A stretch of DNA of 64,000 nt from Eucommia ulmoides (GCA_016647705.1 CM028335.1:15459905-15523904); one strand, 5' to 3'. Counted from the first letter of the stretch, positions 33,732 to 47,758 are shown. A program made the numbers and translations. The notes: generated by a model not told the origin, from the letters alone.

Positions 33732-34378
33732 CAACCATGGGCCTCAACAAAAGGGCCAAAAAGCCCAGGCCCACGAAATTAGGCTTTCCATTTTCCCTCT
33801 TATTGGTCACGCGTCGAAATGGGACATTAATCCATGCTTAAGCCCCTAAACTAGCCAATCCATTGCCTATATAAAAGAGGGAATACCGATGCGCAAAGTT
33901 ACACCAAACTTTGTTTCCTCTTCTCGGTAGCATATTTATAAATCTTTCCCCTGAGCATTGATTCTCGTGCCGGAAGGGACACGCAAGGTCCATCCTGGCA
34001 AGTCTTTTGTGTAGGTATCAAGGTGTTGCCCATCCCAGCTTAGACTTATCCTAGCTCAAACCCATCTCTCCACGGATCAGAAGACCAGAAGGCATTCGAG
34101 CTCATCCCAGCTCAGACCTATCTCTTCTCAGACCGGAAGGTAGTTGAGTTCATTCCATCTCGGACTCATCTATTCCCTGTTAGAAGATTCTCCATGGATT
34201 AAAAGACACCCAGGTTGTTTCACCACTCGGTCCCCATCCTGTGTCGCTCTAACTTTACCCATCCCGGGTCAGATGGACTGATCCCGAACCTTTCCATCTC
34301 CATCCTACTAAGAAAACAGATCTCCATCAACGGTTACTAGACTATACCATTGAGATCGTCCAAGATTTAACATCAACA
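33732..34378 (+). repeat. 5' LTR of the Tat-like Gypsy, right part
   Basis: Matches 48210-48874. It includes CCTATATAAAAGAGGG (33865), the probable TATA box, and ends ACATCAACA just before the primer site. Confidence 0.85.
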
Positions 34379-35129
34379 GTTTGGCACTGTCTGTGAAAAA
34401 TACTATTAAAAGCCTTTCTTCCATCATCATCAGCTCTCTTCTCGACTAGAGGTTTGATGAGTACAAAGTTTGGTCATACCACACGGCCGAGAGACCCGAA
34501 CAGCGTGGTGAATAGTAACCCACTCGGAGAGATATCAAGGGTCCCTAGACCAGATACGTGGACTTCAATCCCATTCTAGAAGAAGAAGAAAATGCACCTC
34601 TGGCTGACCAGTCAAGTTAGTCGGCTCTGCCCTTAGGAGTTCACGCTAGGCCAGATACTGGGGCTACGGATACAGTACAGATTAACAATTTGGAGCACCA
34701 GCTAGGCCAATTCCAATCTTGACTTGATGTTATCCTCTTTTGCCTAGCACCGCCCCAGCTTAGGGAGGACTGGTTCTCCAGAATACAGGGGAAGAAGAGA
34801 GCCACCAGGAGTCGGATCGTGTGATTCACTCTAAAGGGCATATCTCGAGGGACCATCCTCTTTATCGTGATTGTCCTGTCCAGGAACAGAATTTCTCCCC
34901 GCCGGCCAATTCAGACTATGTGTCTCTACCCTCACAGGGTTGCCGAATAGAGGATCGCCATGAGTCCCAACCGAGAAGAACTTACAGCAACGTTACCTAT
35001 ACCGAGCGTATGATTCACTGTGTTTAAGAGAAATATTCCCACTCTTCTCCCGCCAGGAAGTAGGGATCCAAAACTGCTACGAGCTAAGTTACAGCACCGT
35101 CCAAGAGAGAGGCCACCTTAGAAAGATGC

Positions 35130-35552
35130 ATGGCCGAGATGGATACACTCATTCATATACGTGGTCCTAGGGAGGAAGTAGGCCTCTCTTTAGGGATAAT
35201 GTATCCCTTTATTGATGAGATCGTGTTTAAAGTGGTTCCGTACAGGTTTCCTAGTCCCCAGATAGCTCTGTACGACGGAACTACGGACCCCATCGATCAT
35301 CTCACTGTTTTTGTTGCTCGCATGGATATGCACACGGCTTTCGTTGCGATTAGGTGTAAGTCATTCCCTTTTACCCTTTCCGATATAGCGAGCACTTGGT
35401 TTCGGGGCTTGGATCCTACCTCAATCTCAAACTTTACCCAGCTCGAACAGCTCTTCCTGACCCAGTTCAACTGCTCCCAACGAAGGCCTAAAATAGCAAC
35501 CCACAAGAATCCACATCTTTGCCCTTTTTGCAAGAGATTAGAGAAAATTTAG
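35130..35552 (+). pseudogene. Gag remnant of the Tat-like Gypsy
   Basis: The retrotransposon gag fold is recognisable: LYDGTTDPIDHLTVFVARMD, CKSFPFTLSDIASTWFRGLD and SISNFTQLEQLFLTQF match the family pattern. The capsid-forming region is only partly preserved, and the element as a whole is broken. Confidence 0.8.
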
Positions 35553-36165
35553 GCAATTTTGTAAGCAGTTTGCATTTGTAAAGTTTGTGTTGAGAATACC
35601 TCCCGAATGCATTGGCCCTAAACGCATTCATCGACGGACTGAGGCATCAGAGGTTATCTTACGACTTATGCTCGTGACCCGTGCCTAACCTTGTTGTTGC
35701 CCTGTCCAAGGGTACGAGATTCTACGAGACAGACCTCAGGGACACCGTAAAGCGTGACCGCGAAGAAAGTCAAAAAAAAAAAAAAAGGTCGAACAGAGGA
35801 GGTACTGAGCCGAGAGTAGGGTTCTTGGAGGTTGCAGGCCAAGGGACATTTGGGACCTCTTCCCAGAGAACAGAGGTTCCCTCCACCCCCAGGGACTCAT
35901 CGGGGGTTGAATCCTTTAACAGTGTCCATTCCAACATTCATTGTTGAAAATGCGGGAAGATGATTATTCCCTCTTGCTCCTTCCCCTAGGGGGAAACCCA
36001 TGGGAAAATCCTTCTCCAAATACTGTGAGTTCCACTGTGACCGCAACCACACAACGAACGAATGGTACTAGCTCCGAGAAGAGATTGAGGCCCTTATAAA
36101 ATGGGGGTATCTTAGTCATTACGTTCGTAGAGAGAACGCAGGCCCAACGAAAAGTATCCGCCGAG

Positions 36166-36750
36166 ATGAGCATAGGGGCTAACCTGGAAGGGAAAATCAT
36201 GGTGGCCTCCGCCTCAGAGAGTAGACAACCTTTTCGCGGAAGAGGTACAAGTGGTAAAGGAAAGAGGAAAGCTAACGAGGACGTATACAAGGTGAGTACA
36301 ACTGCTATGCACAACATCATCTCTTTCAGCAAAGCTAACCTTCGAGGAGTACATACCTCTCACGACGACGCCTTGATAATTTTGGCTCTGATCAACCACT
36401 ACAAAGTGGGACGGATCCTGATCGACGGAGGAAGCTCCATGGATATCATCTTCAAATGGACATTCAACAAAATAAATGTGAGTTCGGGCTCCGTGAAACC
36501 CACTATCTCCCTTCTTGTCAGTTTCGATGGGGATGTCGTGAGCTCCATTGGCTGGATTTTTCTTCCCGTTATGGTCGGCAATGTGCCCTCCTTGGCCACG
36601 ATTTGTGCCAAATTAATTATTGTAGACCAACCCTCTCTGTATAACACCATCATTGGGAAATCAACTTTAGCTGCCCTAAAGGTCGTGTCCTCTCCCTATC
36701 ACCAATCACTGAAGTTCCCCCACAGAGGGAAGAATGGGAGACGTGCATAG
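36166..36750 (+). pseudogene. Protease region of the Tat-like Gypsy
   Basis: Contains GRILIDGGSSMDIIF, the aspartic-protease signature in its usual Tat/Gypsy form, followed by the YNTIIGKSTLAALK block that ends this domain in plant Gypsy elements. Fossil. Confidence 0.75.
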
Positions 36751-37079
36751 AGATTAGGAAATAGCCAGATCATACGCTAGGAGGGCGCTCAAGAAGAGTA
36801 AATAGAAATCAGCGGCCAAGTTCGGGAACAACGAGATCAAGCTTATGGCCCTGTCTGATCTCAGAACCGTGTCGATCGACAACCGCAGAGATGAGGAGCC
36901 TCGTTTGCGGCCCCATGAAGACCTGTTGGAGATACTCATTCATCCCACCATTGAGGGAAGAACTGTCCAGCTAGGCACTAAGCTCAGAGCGACATAGCAA
37001 GAAGAGCTCACCAATCTCCTCAGGAAAAACTACGACGTGTTCGCCCGATCTCACAACAAACTTCCTGGGATCGATCCAA

Positions 37080-38960
37080 GTGTAGCTATGCATCGTGTCC
37101 ATGCTGATCCCTATCATCCCCCCGTATGACAGAAACAGAGAAAATTTCATCTGGAAAACCAGAAGCTCATTGAGCAAGAAATGGACAAATTGGTGAAATC
37201 AACCATAGTGGAAGAAGTTAAGTTCCTGGATTGGCTCTCCAATGTCGTCCTTGTGCCCAAGGCTGGAAATAAGTGGAGTTTTTACGTGGACTTCAAGGAC
37301 CTCAACAAGGCATGCCCCAAGGATTTGTTTCATTTGCTAAGAATAGATATGGTCAAAGATGCAACGGCCGGACACGAGCTCTTAAGTTTTCTTGATGCTT
37401 ATGCTGGGTATAATCAAATCCCCATATTTCCTCCTGACAAGGGTAAGACCTCATTCATCACAGACAGGGGCACCCACTGTTATAAGGTAATGTCCTTCGG
37501 CCTTCGTAATACCGGGGCAACCTAATAAAGGCTTGTGAATAAGATGTTCAAAGAAGAGCTTGGTTTGACGATGGAAGTCTACATTAATGATATGCTTGTA
37601 AAGAGCACCAAAGCGTCTGACCACATCGTCCATCTCCAAAACTACTCTGATAAACTCTGAGCTTATCGCATGAAGTTGAACCCTACAAAGTGTATTTTTA
37701 GGATTTCAGCAGGAAAGTTCCTAGGCTACATGGTCTCCCAGCATGACATTAATGTCAACCCTGATAAGATCAGCGTCGTTCTTAGAATGGCCTCTCCACA
37801 AACAAATAAAAAATTCCAAATGCTCACCAGTAGATTAGCCGCCATGAACCGCTTCATCTCGTACTCCTCAGAGAAGTGCCTCCATCTCTTCAAAATTTTA
37901 CGGGCCAACAAAACCATTGAATGGACAACAAAGTGTAAGACCTCCTTCTAAGATCTCAAAACTTACCTCTCCTCGACATCGCTACTCAGTACCCCAAGGA
38001 TAAAGAAGAATTGTTCCTGTACATCGCTGCTTCAGATACCGCTGTCAGCGCGGATCTTGTCCAAAGAGATGAGGGGATCTAAAGACCCATGTATTATTCA
38101 AGTCGAGTACTGATTGACGCTGAGACAAGGTACCAGCGATTTGAGAAATTGGCTTATGTCTTTCTCATCGCATCGAGAAAGTTGAGATAGTATTTTCAAG
38201 CGCACGTAATCGTCGTCCTTACTGATAAACCTTTGAGGAAAGTTCTTTACTCCCCAAATGTCTCTGGTTAGCTCATGAAATACAGCCTTGAGCTTGGCCA
38301 ATTACACATTGATTACTGGCCCAAGACAACCATTAAGGAACAGGTCCTGGCTGATTTTATTACCGAGTTGACCCTTTCAGAAGAACTCATCCCGGATGAC
38401 CATGACCCTACCCAGCAAAAGACTCGTCTCAGCCCAGCAGAGGCGCCAGTCCCGGAAAAGACTTCATCATATCCCGGATCAAATGATGATCTCCGTCCAG
38501 ACCAGTAGCAGCTCTTCACAAACGAATCCTCAAACATTGGAGGTTGTAGAGCCGGGATAGTCCTGGTAGCCCCAAACTAGCGAGAGACTGAATATGCCCT
38601 CTGATTACGGTTCCGAGCCAACAACAATTAAGCCCAATATGAAGCCCTTCTCTCCAGACTCAGGCTGGCAAGAGAATTCAACGCCAAGAATCTTCAAGTC
38701 TTTTGTGACTTACAACTTGTCGTAAACCAAGTTAATAGTGAGTATGCGGCTAAGGATCCAAGCATGACCACTTACCTCGGGATGGTGAAAACACTTACGA
38801 AAAATTTTAAAAATGTCAAAATAAGGCAGATTCCCCAAGAAGAGAATCGGCACGCCGATGCTCTCGCCAACTTGGCCTCCGCAGTGGAATTTACCCTAAA
38901 AAGGAGCGTCCCCGTTAAATATTTGGAGGGACCGAGCACAACAGTTTTCGACTAGGTGTC
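37080..38960 (+). pseudogene. Reverse transcriptase and RNase H remnant
   Basis: RT words such as KWSFYVDFKDLNKACPKD and FLDAYAGYNQIPI are followed by the thumb region (MKLNPTKCIFRISAGKFLGY). Toward the end, IRQIPQEENRHADALANLAS marks the end of RNase H. Domain order is normal for Gypsy. Broken in many places. Confidence 0.85.
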
Positions 38961-38989
38961 CACCATATGTGCCCTCTCCGATGCACAAA

Positions 38990-41780
38990 CCTAGATAGAC
39001 CCGAGAAGAGGTTATCTCCAGTACGGAACGCTCCCCTCTAACCAAGCAAAGGCCAGGCAGATGCACTATAGGGCAACATGGTACACCCTCATCAATGGGG
39101 TGCTTTACTGACGATCTTTCTCGGGACCGTACTCCCGCTGCCTAAGGCCCGAAAAGGCTGATTACGTGATGAGAGAACTTTATGAAGGAGTGTGTAGTAA
39201 CCACTCGAGAGAAAGGTCCATGGTTCACAAGCTCATCAGACATAGATACTTCTGGCTGGACATGCATAAGGACTCCATGGAATTTGTGAAAAAATGCGAT
39301 AAATGTCAAAGGTTCGCTTTTGGTGGTCGCAAATAATGCGCTGCCACTTTCACCGCAAGCGTACGAATCAAATTTTAACATAGTGGACCTTTCGGTTGGG
39401 TATCGTATCCACAGGGATTGGTTGAGATTACTATCGAGTATCGCGATTGTCATAACTTAATTTTATCTAGGCGCTAAAAATAGAATTTAATTAATTACTA
39501 ATACTAAACTAAAATACTAATTAAGTTAACTATACTATAAATACTGATTTGAGATTGTTTAGGGGAATAGATTTCCTAGGGATTAACCTTATTTACTTAA
39601 ATGCATTTGATTTCGTTTTAGTTAACATTAACGGTGTTCGGCGTATTCGACAATCTCGGTTCCTAAACTCCCTCGCCACCTCTTCCGAGTGTAAGACGAG
39701 AGAATACATGACTTCGTGTCAACGCCGAAGTCCCCTTTGATGTCTTACGACTCTAGGTCACGTGAGTCTCGCCCCAACGTCATCGATTGCACACTTTCTA
39801 ATGCCCTCCCAGGTCGTTAGATTGTCGTGTTGTGTTAATCCTAGTCCGAATCTGGGGTTATCCCTCCCAAGTGTCAAACCTCGTATTCTCAATATATCTA
39901 AACTAGCATATAATCATAGAAAACACGGAAACACAATCAACATACGAAGAACAACCAAGAACGAAACACAAATTCAACCAAAAGTACATTTTCATAAATA
40001 ATACGTTAATTCCTATTACAATCCATGTTTAACTCATGGACCTAACCATTTATACAATGTAAAACAAGCTAAACATGCTCAACAACTACCAAAATGAAGA
40101 AAACAAAGAGAAGAAACGAGTGACTTAGCCTATATTCGAAGAATTGGCGCTAGAACCGTCGAACAATCGTTTTCCTCTTCATCTTCCACCTCGGGTTGAG
40201 AGCTCTCCCTCCAAAATCCCTAACTATACCCTTAGAGATAGCCTAAGGGGCTCAAAAATGCAAGAGAGGCCGGAGAGGGGAGAGGAGAGGGGATATTTAT
40301 AGCAAAAATATCCTAAAAATATCTAAAAAATATCTCAAGACTGTGCAGGGCAAATCCACCTAGGCAGTGGAAATTGCGCCTAGGCGGAGTCAGGTCAGTT
40401 CGGTGTGATCGCCTAGGCGGTGAAGTAGGCGGTGGACTGGGAGAATATTCTATTGGATTTCTGCCTAGGCAAAGAAAACTTCGCCTAGGCAAGCGGCTGT
40501 CAGTAGCCCATTTGCGTCCTCTGCTGGATTTCCACCTAGGCGATAGAATCTTCGCCTAGGCGGTCGTCCGTCAGTAAAACTTTTCTCTTCTCAGCATCTT
40601 CACCGCTTAGGCGGTGGTCTGGACACCTAAGCGGTGGGCATGTTTCATCTTTTAGCCTTCGAGCTTGTTTATCTACCGTAACTTCGAACCGCTTTGGTTC
40701 GATCTCATTGTTTTAGCTCCAGTTTCCTATCTCCACACACCTGATTTATACAAAAAGTATAAAAACATATAAAAATAACTATAAACGTACTCGAAAACTA
40801 ACAAATTTGGATTGGAAATAGATAGGTTTTTCACACCTATCAGTTTTCTATCCCTAGCTCCCCCCCAACTGTTCTCATCCCCATAACGAGTCCCTAGCCC
40901 TTTGCCCAATGAGGCATTGACCTTCTCAGACCATTTCCCCAAGGGATCGGGCAAACAAAATTTCTCTTTGTTGCAATCGACTATTTTGCAAAATGGGTAG
41001 AGGCTAAACCCCTTACACGAATCTCGAAAGAAATTATCATAGACTTCGTTTGGGAAAACATAGTTTGTCATTTCGGAATACCCAAGGCTATTGTCTCCAA
41101 CAACGAGAAGCAATTCAACAATGATCTCTTTGTGAAATTCTGTGTTGGGCTGGGGATTCAGACCCACTTTTCCTTTCCAGGGCATCCTCAAACCAACGAA
41201 CAAGTGAAAGTCACCAACCGAACCATTCTTCACGGACTCAAGACTAGGCTAGATAAATCAAAAGAAACATGGGTTGAGGATGTGTGCCCCGTTCTCTAGG
41301 CATATCACACCACGAAAAGGACCCCCACGGGGAAAACCCTTTTCACAATGACCTTCGGATCAGAAGTCGTGATCCTTGTCGAGATCGACATGACCTCTCC
41401 TCGGACAGCAATGGTCTTCAGCCTAGAAGAGAATGACGTCTCTTTGGCCCTTAACCTTGACCTTCTTAAAGAAAATAGAGAGTGTGCCCGTGTCCGACAA
41501 GCAGCTTATCAATAAATGATGTCCAGATATTACGACATAAAGGTCCACCCTCGGTCATTCGATGTGGTAACCTCATTCTCTAAAAAGTAACCCTAGCCAC
41601 CAAGGATCAAACCATGGGCAAGTTAGTCCCAACCTGGGAAGGGCCATACCGTGTCACTCATATTTCCTATCCTGGCACCTATAAGCTGGAAACGAAAAAG
41701 GGTGTCCTATTGAGGCATCCCTAGAACGCAGAGCATCTAAAGCGCTACTACCCCAGTGAGGAAGATCCGATGGATTTGTA
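38990..41780 (+). pseudogene. Integrase remnant, split by a solo LTR
   Basis: The zinc-binding head and start of the core lie before 39320. The core resumes after 40848 with DYFAKWVEAKPLT and runs to a C-terminal region ending near 41780. The interruption is the solo LTR at 39321-40842. Fossil. Confidence 0.8.
39321..40842 (-). mobile_element. Solo LTR of the TGATAGGTG family in Gypsy integrase
   Basis: On the minus strand it starts TGATAGGTGTGAAAAACC and ends GCGACCACCA, with near-identical flanks GCTTT (39316-39320) and GTTTT (40843-40847). It has one copy of the internal 150 bp unit and a full palindrome array at about 40350-40640. Confidence 0.85.
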
Positions 41781-43300
41781 AAATATTTCACTTTTTAAAG
41801 TTTGTAATGATGATACTTATCAATAGAAGACATGTTTGATTCAACCTATTCTTCATTCTCTAAATTCTGCTAATGATGGAGAAGAGTAGTCTCCCGTCCC
41901 CATCACGAACAGGAATGTGTAGCCCTACATTCAATCGTTGAGTAAAACGTCAGGCCAAGATGAGTAGCCCTATGTCCCATCTTAGACAGATATATGCTAC
42001 CCCTAGCCTTTCTCCAAAACAAATAGCACCCCGACGCATCGCGTCAAGGGTGGTCTCCAACAATGACCCCATCCCAGCACATCGCGTCGAAGGTGTAACC
42101 GGATCCTCTCCACAGGTCAATAGTTTGTACCCAAGGACTAAACACGGTCATCTTTCGATGGAAAAACATCAATCGGGTCTGAGGACCTACAGCTTAGCAT
42201 CCCACCCCTAACAGCCGAGTTAAGCTCAGGCGACACAAATGAACAATGCTCCAGTAAAGACAATTTGGGATAACTCGAAAAGGCTCAAGGATGAGCCCCA
42301 CCAAGAAGAACCCACCTATGACCAGCCACAGGGGGCCAACCGAGGGTCAACCCCGGGGGACTACGAGGGCAAGAAGCCATACGAGTACAACCCTCGGACT
42401 TAAACCTACTATCCAAGCTATGCTCGGATGCTAGGCTTGGGGGCAGGGAAGATATGGATATGGTAAACTAACATTGAACAATGTCTTTTCCAAGAAAGGA
42501 AGACGTGATTTATTCTCGGACACTTGGCCGAGAAGGTGCGTGAACCTAGAAATGAAGAACTTGAATTTTTCAAGCAAAAATTGCAAACACTAGCTTAAAT
42601 ACCCAACTTGAGGTCATACTAAACCTAAGTTCTGTGATAAAAAAGGGGTGGGACAAACGTGTTTCCCCATGACAGGCATGCCAGGATGAGATGGGAGGCC
42701 GAGATCAGGTCCCATGTCGGCCTCAACATATCGAAATTATAAATGATGTCGCCACTAGTAATTATTCCCAATGGAACGTCTAGCATAAAGCTTGAGGGAG
42801 AAAAAGGAAAAATTAATAAAACAACAAAGTGTCAAGGATTGTCCGTCTAGAAGCAGAGTACTGCTGAGATCGGGAAGAGTTGCAAAGGACATACGGTTAA
42901 CTAATCCAAAGAAAAGTCTACCAAAATGACCAAGCAGGGGCTTAGATCTATCTCCAAGATGAGTTCAGGAAATTCACCAAGCAAAAGTTCAACACCATGC
43001 TTAGATAACTTGTCGAGCTCAGATCCCTTTTTATCTTAGAATTTTCGAGATCGGGCTAGGGGTAAAGCTCCACCGTCGAGAAGAGGAGCCATTACTGTTC
43101 CCAAGGGGACAATTCTCCAAGGACAAACATAAATTTACAGACAATGAAGAAAATTATGCAAGTGTTTGAAATGTTCTGAGAAGAGATTAAAAGGCAGTCA
43201 TCATTCATTCAAATTTTTGTTACAACTGTGGGGTCCCAAAGCCCGTTAGAATAAGGCCCTTTCAAGGTAAAGAGACAGGGATGCCAGAAGGAAATACTAC
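41780..43300 (+). other. 3' non-coding region of the Tat-like Gypsy
   Basis: No gene. It is similar in part (about 42100-42350) to 11218-11460 of the non-coding element at 9333. Long spacers between integrase and the 3' LTR are usual in Tat elements. Confidence 0.7.
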
Positions 43301-45484
43301 AATAAAAAAAATTAAAAAAAAATAAAGAGAGAAGTACAAATTCTTGGGATCTTGCAGGACTGAATTTCGGGATTGAAATGGAGCTGCCTACTGGATGGCG
43401 GTAGAGAGGCCAGCCTCACTTCCTCTGGCTTCGGGATCACCGTGCTCGACTTCGGCCTCTCCCTGATCAGTCTCAGGTTTTCCCTGGTCAGTACAAATCT
43501 CGCCCTACCCCACCTCGGTATTTTCCTCCTCGGGTTTATTTTCTCCTTCAGAGTCAGAGTAGTTCGTGCCAATTTTATCAACTAGCAAACCAGGATACTA
43601 GCAGAGTAGATTATGGATTGTATACCTGTAGCCATCATGCACAACCTCCATGGCCAGGTCCATCATCATCTTTTTGTAAGCAGGGGTGAGTTTTCATTCT
43701 TTCACAACATCCTCCTTGGCCTTGGCAATTGTGGTGTTTTACTCCTATTCTATCTCTTGCATTCTCTCCTGCATGACAGTGAGGTCAACCTCAATCTTAC
43801 CAAGATGGGATTCAAGCTCCTTTTTTTCTCACCAGCCAATTTGGTCACGTTTGCTCCGGAACTGCTCTCACTCATCATCAGCTTCTTGATTTGCTCATGA
43901 AATCTCTTTATTTGGGCCAAGTGTAGTGCATGGTCCTCCCTGAGGTCCTTCTCTCTTTTTCAGCACTGAGTAGAAACTCTCCGACAAGGAGGTAGCCTTG
44001 AAAAGCATCTACATGGCAGATGTTAACCACTTAGCCAAAAATAAAGTACAAAGAGGAATCGAAATAAATCAGTATCCTGAAGAGCCTTACCAAAATTGCA
44101 TCCTTCTGTAGTACCGTGGTGATTTTTACATCTGGCTTAGAGTTCATTTGTTCCTGATCATGGGGCGAGATGATGAGATGGACGAAGTCCGGTAGTAGCT
44201 CAAGATGGTCTAAGATCCTTTGATCCTAGAGGAGGCCTGTGTCCGAAATAGAAAAAGATGCAGCGGCAAGAACTTTACCTAAATGGAGAGCATCAGAAAC
44301 TATCCCTTCCTCAGTGGGGACCTTCGATATGATCCTCTCTACCCTTACTCTCTTATTCTCTCTAGCCCCAGATTCTTCCATCTTTCTCTTCCCTTTGTCC
44401 TTGCTCCCTCCAGCAACGCTCTTCTCGGACGGGGACGAGAGAACCTGCTCTGGCTGGGATGGCGTCTCCCTTCTTGCCTCAGCCTTAGCCTCCCTTCTTG
44501 GTTTCTCTCTCCGTGTCGACAGTCTCAACTCTACCTCTACCCATCCCAAGACCTTAAAGGGGGGATTCTGTGCCGTCGTCGCCTCTCCTTCCTCAGAAGC
44601 TCCCCCCCTAGGGAGCCCCATCCTGGGGTTGGGAAGCCTGTTCCTTCTCGAAAACTTCTTTTGCGACTTTTTCTTTTAGTTCCCTTCTCAGTGCTGCTTT
44701 ATCCATCTCTGCCAAAGGAGCACCAGGACAGTTAAACAATAAAATAAGAGAAAAGAGTTGAAAAATTATAGTATCCGAAAATTTCTGAGAATGAAAAAAA
44801 CCTTATCGTTCTTAGTGTTTGGGTCAATGACTAGTGTGGGAAAATCTGGAGCGCGATAAAAATAGCGGTTGTACAGAGTGGACTCCAACAATTCCTCGAC
44901 ATTATTGAACTTCGTTTTCCAAATAACCTTCATTTGTTGCCGAATCGATGGGCTGGGCAGCACTCTTTTACTGCTCACTTTCTCCAGAACTGCACACAGG
45001 AAAGCCCATAAGAACATTCAAATTACACAAAGATTACAAAACCCAAAATTCACTCGCAAACAAAATTATCCTCACCTACAACACCCCACTCACTCAGGAT
45101 GGGGTTGACCTTCTCTTCTAATTGGCTAAACTCCCAACCAGTACCTCTCCCGAAAAGAATTGGGGCTTCCAATTCTTGACGGAGGATTCCAGACCCAAAA
45201 GGAACTGCTTCCTAGCCGCCATGTAACACTAACCCTTCCCGGATGACATCGATTTTGGAAAGAAAAGGGACTTAAAAAGTTTGATGGACAGCTTTATTCT
45301 CTCAGCTTTACAGATAATGTATGTGGCCACAAAGTCCATCATGAAATTCGGAGCAAGTTGTGACGAACACAACTGGTACTTCGCGCAGATGACCCGTATC
45401 CATGGATGGATCGAAAACCTCATGCCCCTATACAGATGCTCCATGTAAACGGTGATAAAGCCCTTAGGGAGAGTACAGGCCCTC
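43300..45484 (-). pseudogene. Antisense frame of the Tat-like Gypsy
   Basis: The minus strand carries protein-like pieces: YRGMRFSIHPWIRVICAKYQ and SSQLAPNFMMDFVATYIICK (45229-45444), a middle part near 45100-45230, and a charged acidic/basic stretch (44226-44621) rich in K/R/E. The first matches the plant 'putative gypsy-type transposon' domain (Transposase_28 type) found antisense between integrase and the 3' LTR in Tat elements such as Grande and Retand. Its role is unknown. Broken. Confidence 0.6.
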
Positions 45485-47051
45485 TGATAGGTGTGATCTA
45501 CCTACGTATTTTCAAACCGATTTTGTTAATTTTACAGTAGTTTTATAGTTATTTTTATATGTTCTAATGTGTTTTTATTCTTTTGTATTAAAACAGGTGT
45601 GTGGGGTAAAAAGGTATGAAATCGGAGCATAAACGATCAAATCGTATCGAGAACGGTGCAAAAATGAGAAAGGCGGCAAGATTCTGCAAACAAGGCCACC
45701 GCCACGGCGTCCAAACCACCGCTGCGGCTATGAAAAAGATGAGAAAATTCCATTTTTTATGAAACCTCACCGCCTAAGCGGTGAACCAGTAGAAACTTTT
45801 CCTAATCCATCACCTCCGCGAATAGTGAACCGACATATTCACCATCGCGGCGGTGGCCTCTGCACAGTTTAGATATTTTGTTTGATATTTTTGAGCCTAA
45901 CAATACCTTTCTCTCCTCCTCTCTTCCAATCTCTTCAGCCCCTAAGGCTTTAGGCTACATTTTAGGGTTAGGATAAGAGATTTTTGAGGAAGCACTCTCA
46001 ACCCGAGGTGGAAGATGAAGAGGAAAGCGATCGTTTGACGGTTTCAGCCGCTATTCTACGGATATTAGCTAAGTCGCTCATTTCTTCTCTTTGTTTTCTT
46101 CTTTTTAGTAGTTGTTGAGCATGTTTACGCCATTTTATATTATATACATGGTTATGGCCATTGGCTAAACATAGGTTGTATAGGGATTATTAATATAATT
46201 TATGAATTCGTTGTTTAATTGAGTTTGTATTTTGTTTGCGGATGTTCTTCGTTATGTTGATTATGTATGCCGTATTGTTTGTTTATCATGTTATGAGAAT
46301 GATATTATGAGAATACGGGATTTGACAAATCTCGGATTTGGACTAGAATAAATGAACGCCACGATCCAACAACCCAGTCGGGAGTTGGATTATGGACAAT
46401 CGATGACGTTGGGGTAAGACTCACGTGACCTACAGTCATTAAGACGTTGAGGGGGACTTCGGCGTTAACTCGAAGTCACGTATTCTCTTGTCTTACACTT
46501 GGGAGAAGTGATGGGAGAGTTTTAGAACTGAGATTGTCGATAAGGTAAACACAACGCGACGATCCAATAACTCAGGAGGGAGTTGGATTGTGTGCAATCG
46601 ATGACACTGGGACTAGACACACATAGCCTAGGGTCGTTAAGACGTTGAGGGGGATTTCGGCGTTGACACGAAATCGCATATTCCCTTGTCTTACACTCGG
46701 GAGAGGTGGCAAAGGAGTTTACGAACTGAGATTATCATATAAGTCGAACAACGTTAATATAAACTAAAACGAGATCGAACACGTATTCGTAAACGAAACT
46801 AATCCCTAGACAACTTATTCTCTAAAAACTATCTCAATATAGTAATTAGTATAGTAAATTAGTATTTTAGTATTAGTATTAAATTATTCCATTTTTGTCG
46901 CCTAGATAAAATTAGGTTATGATAATTGCGGTACTCGATAGTAATTTCAACCAATCCCTGTGGATACGATACCTGACCAAAAGGTCCACTATACTAAAAC
47001 TTTATCCATACGCTTGTGGTGAAAGTGGCAGCGCATTAATTACGGCCACCA
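45485..47051 (+). mobile_element. Solo LTR of the TGATAGGTG family, plus orientation
   Basis: Starts TGATAGGTGTGATCTACC and ends ACGGCCACCA, with exact duplication CCCTC (45480-45484, 47052-47056). It has two internal tandem units. Most palindromes in its U3 (45690-45870) read GCCACGGC or GCGGCGG instead of GCCTAGGC. Confidence 0.9.
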
Positions 47052-47056
47052 CCCTC

Positions 47057-47758
47057 TCTCCGGGAAGGAGAGGACAGACCTGCCCACTCCTCTGGGCAGG
47101 GGTAGTGCCAACACTAGGTCAACCCACTGAATCGAGGAAGCATTCAAGGATTGTTCAGGGGTGGTTGAGCCTGGCGAAGACCCTAGCGAGGACCCTAAAA
47201 AGAACCCCAACGCAGGCTGAGAAAAAAAAGAGATGAAGAACTAGAAGACATGATGGGAGGAAAAGGGTTACCTGCCGGGAAGGAAAGGTTGCTCCAGAAT
47301 TTGCAAAAGTGTGAAAATAGAGTTGAGGCGCCTCCTTTATATAGGGAACCCCTGTCCATCCAAACCGTCGTGAAGACAAATGATTTGAAATTTCCCAGAA
47401 CAGCGCACCGCTCAGAACCTTACGGACACGTGTCTTCCATCCGTCGGCTGGGTAGGTGGCACTTCAGGGAGTATTGAAGAGGTACAGACCTGATAGGACA
47501 TGTACATGACATGCGCATGGCATACGCAGACTTTTCGCAAGCCTAACAGGCTGAGCGTTACCCCTACCAATCCGACTGTTCTCATCTCGGAACAGCTCGT
47601 TCTCCTTCTCAAAAATGGGTTTGTTCCCTACACAACACCCCTCCAGGGTCAAAGATAGGCCCGAACACTCCAAAGAAGCACCATAACTCCTAAAAAGGCT
47701 CAGAGTGAAGTCTCCAGTGCTTCGGGTTCCTTCTCAACACTAGGTCCTAGGAGGCAAC
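47057..47758. other. End of the Gypsy 3' region
   Basis: Non-coding, with short frames on both strands that show no recognisable domain. It may hold the start-side leader of the antisense frame. The tract GGAGGCAAC just before 47759 is the likely purine primer of the 3' LTR. Confidence 0.5.

Noticed and set aside
44239-44735. Plus-strand genes of 146-150 codons
   Set aside because: They oppose the antisense Tat frame, which has the expected composition and position. The plus frames are its shadows.
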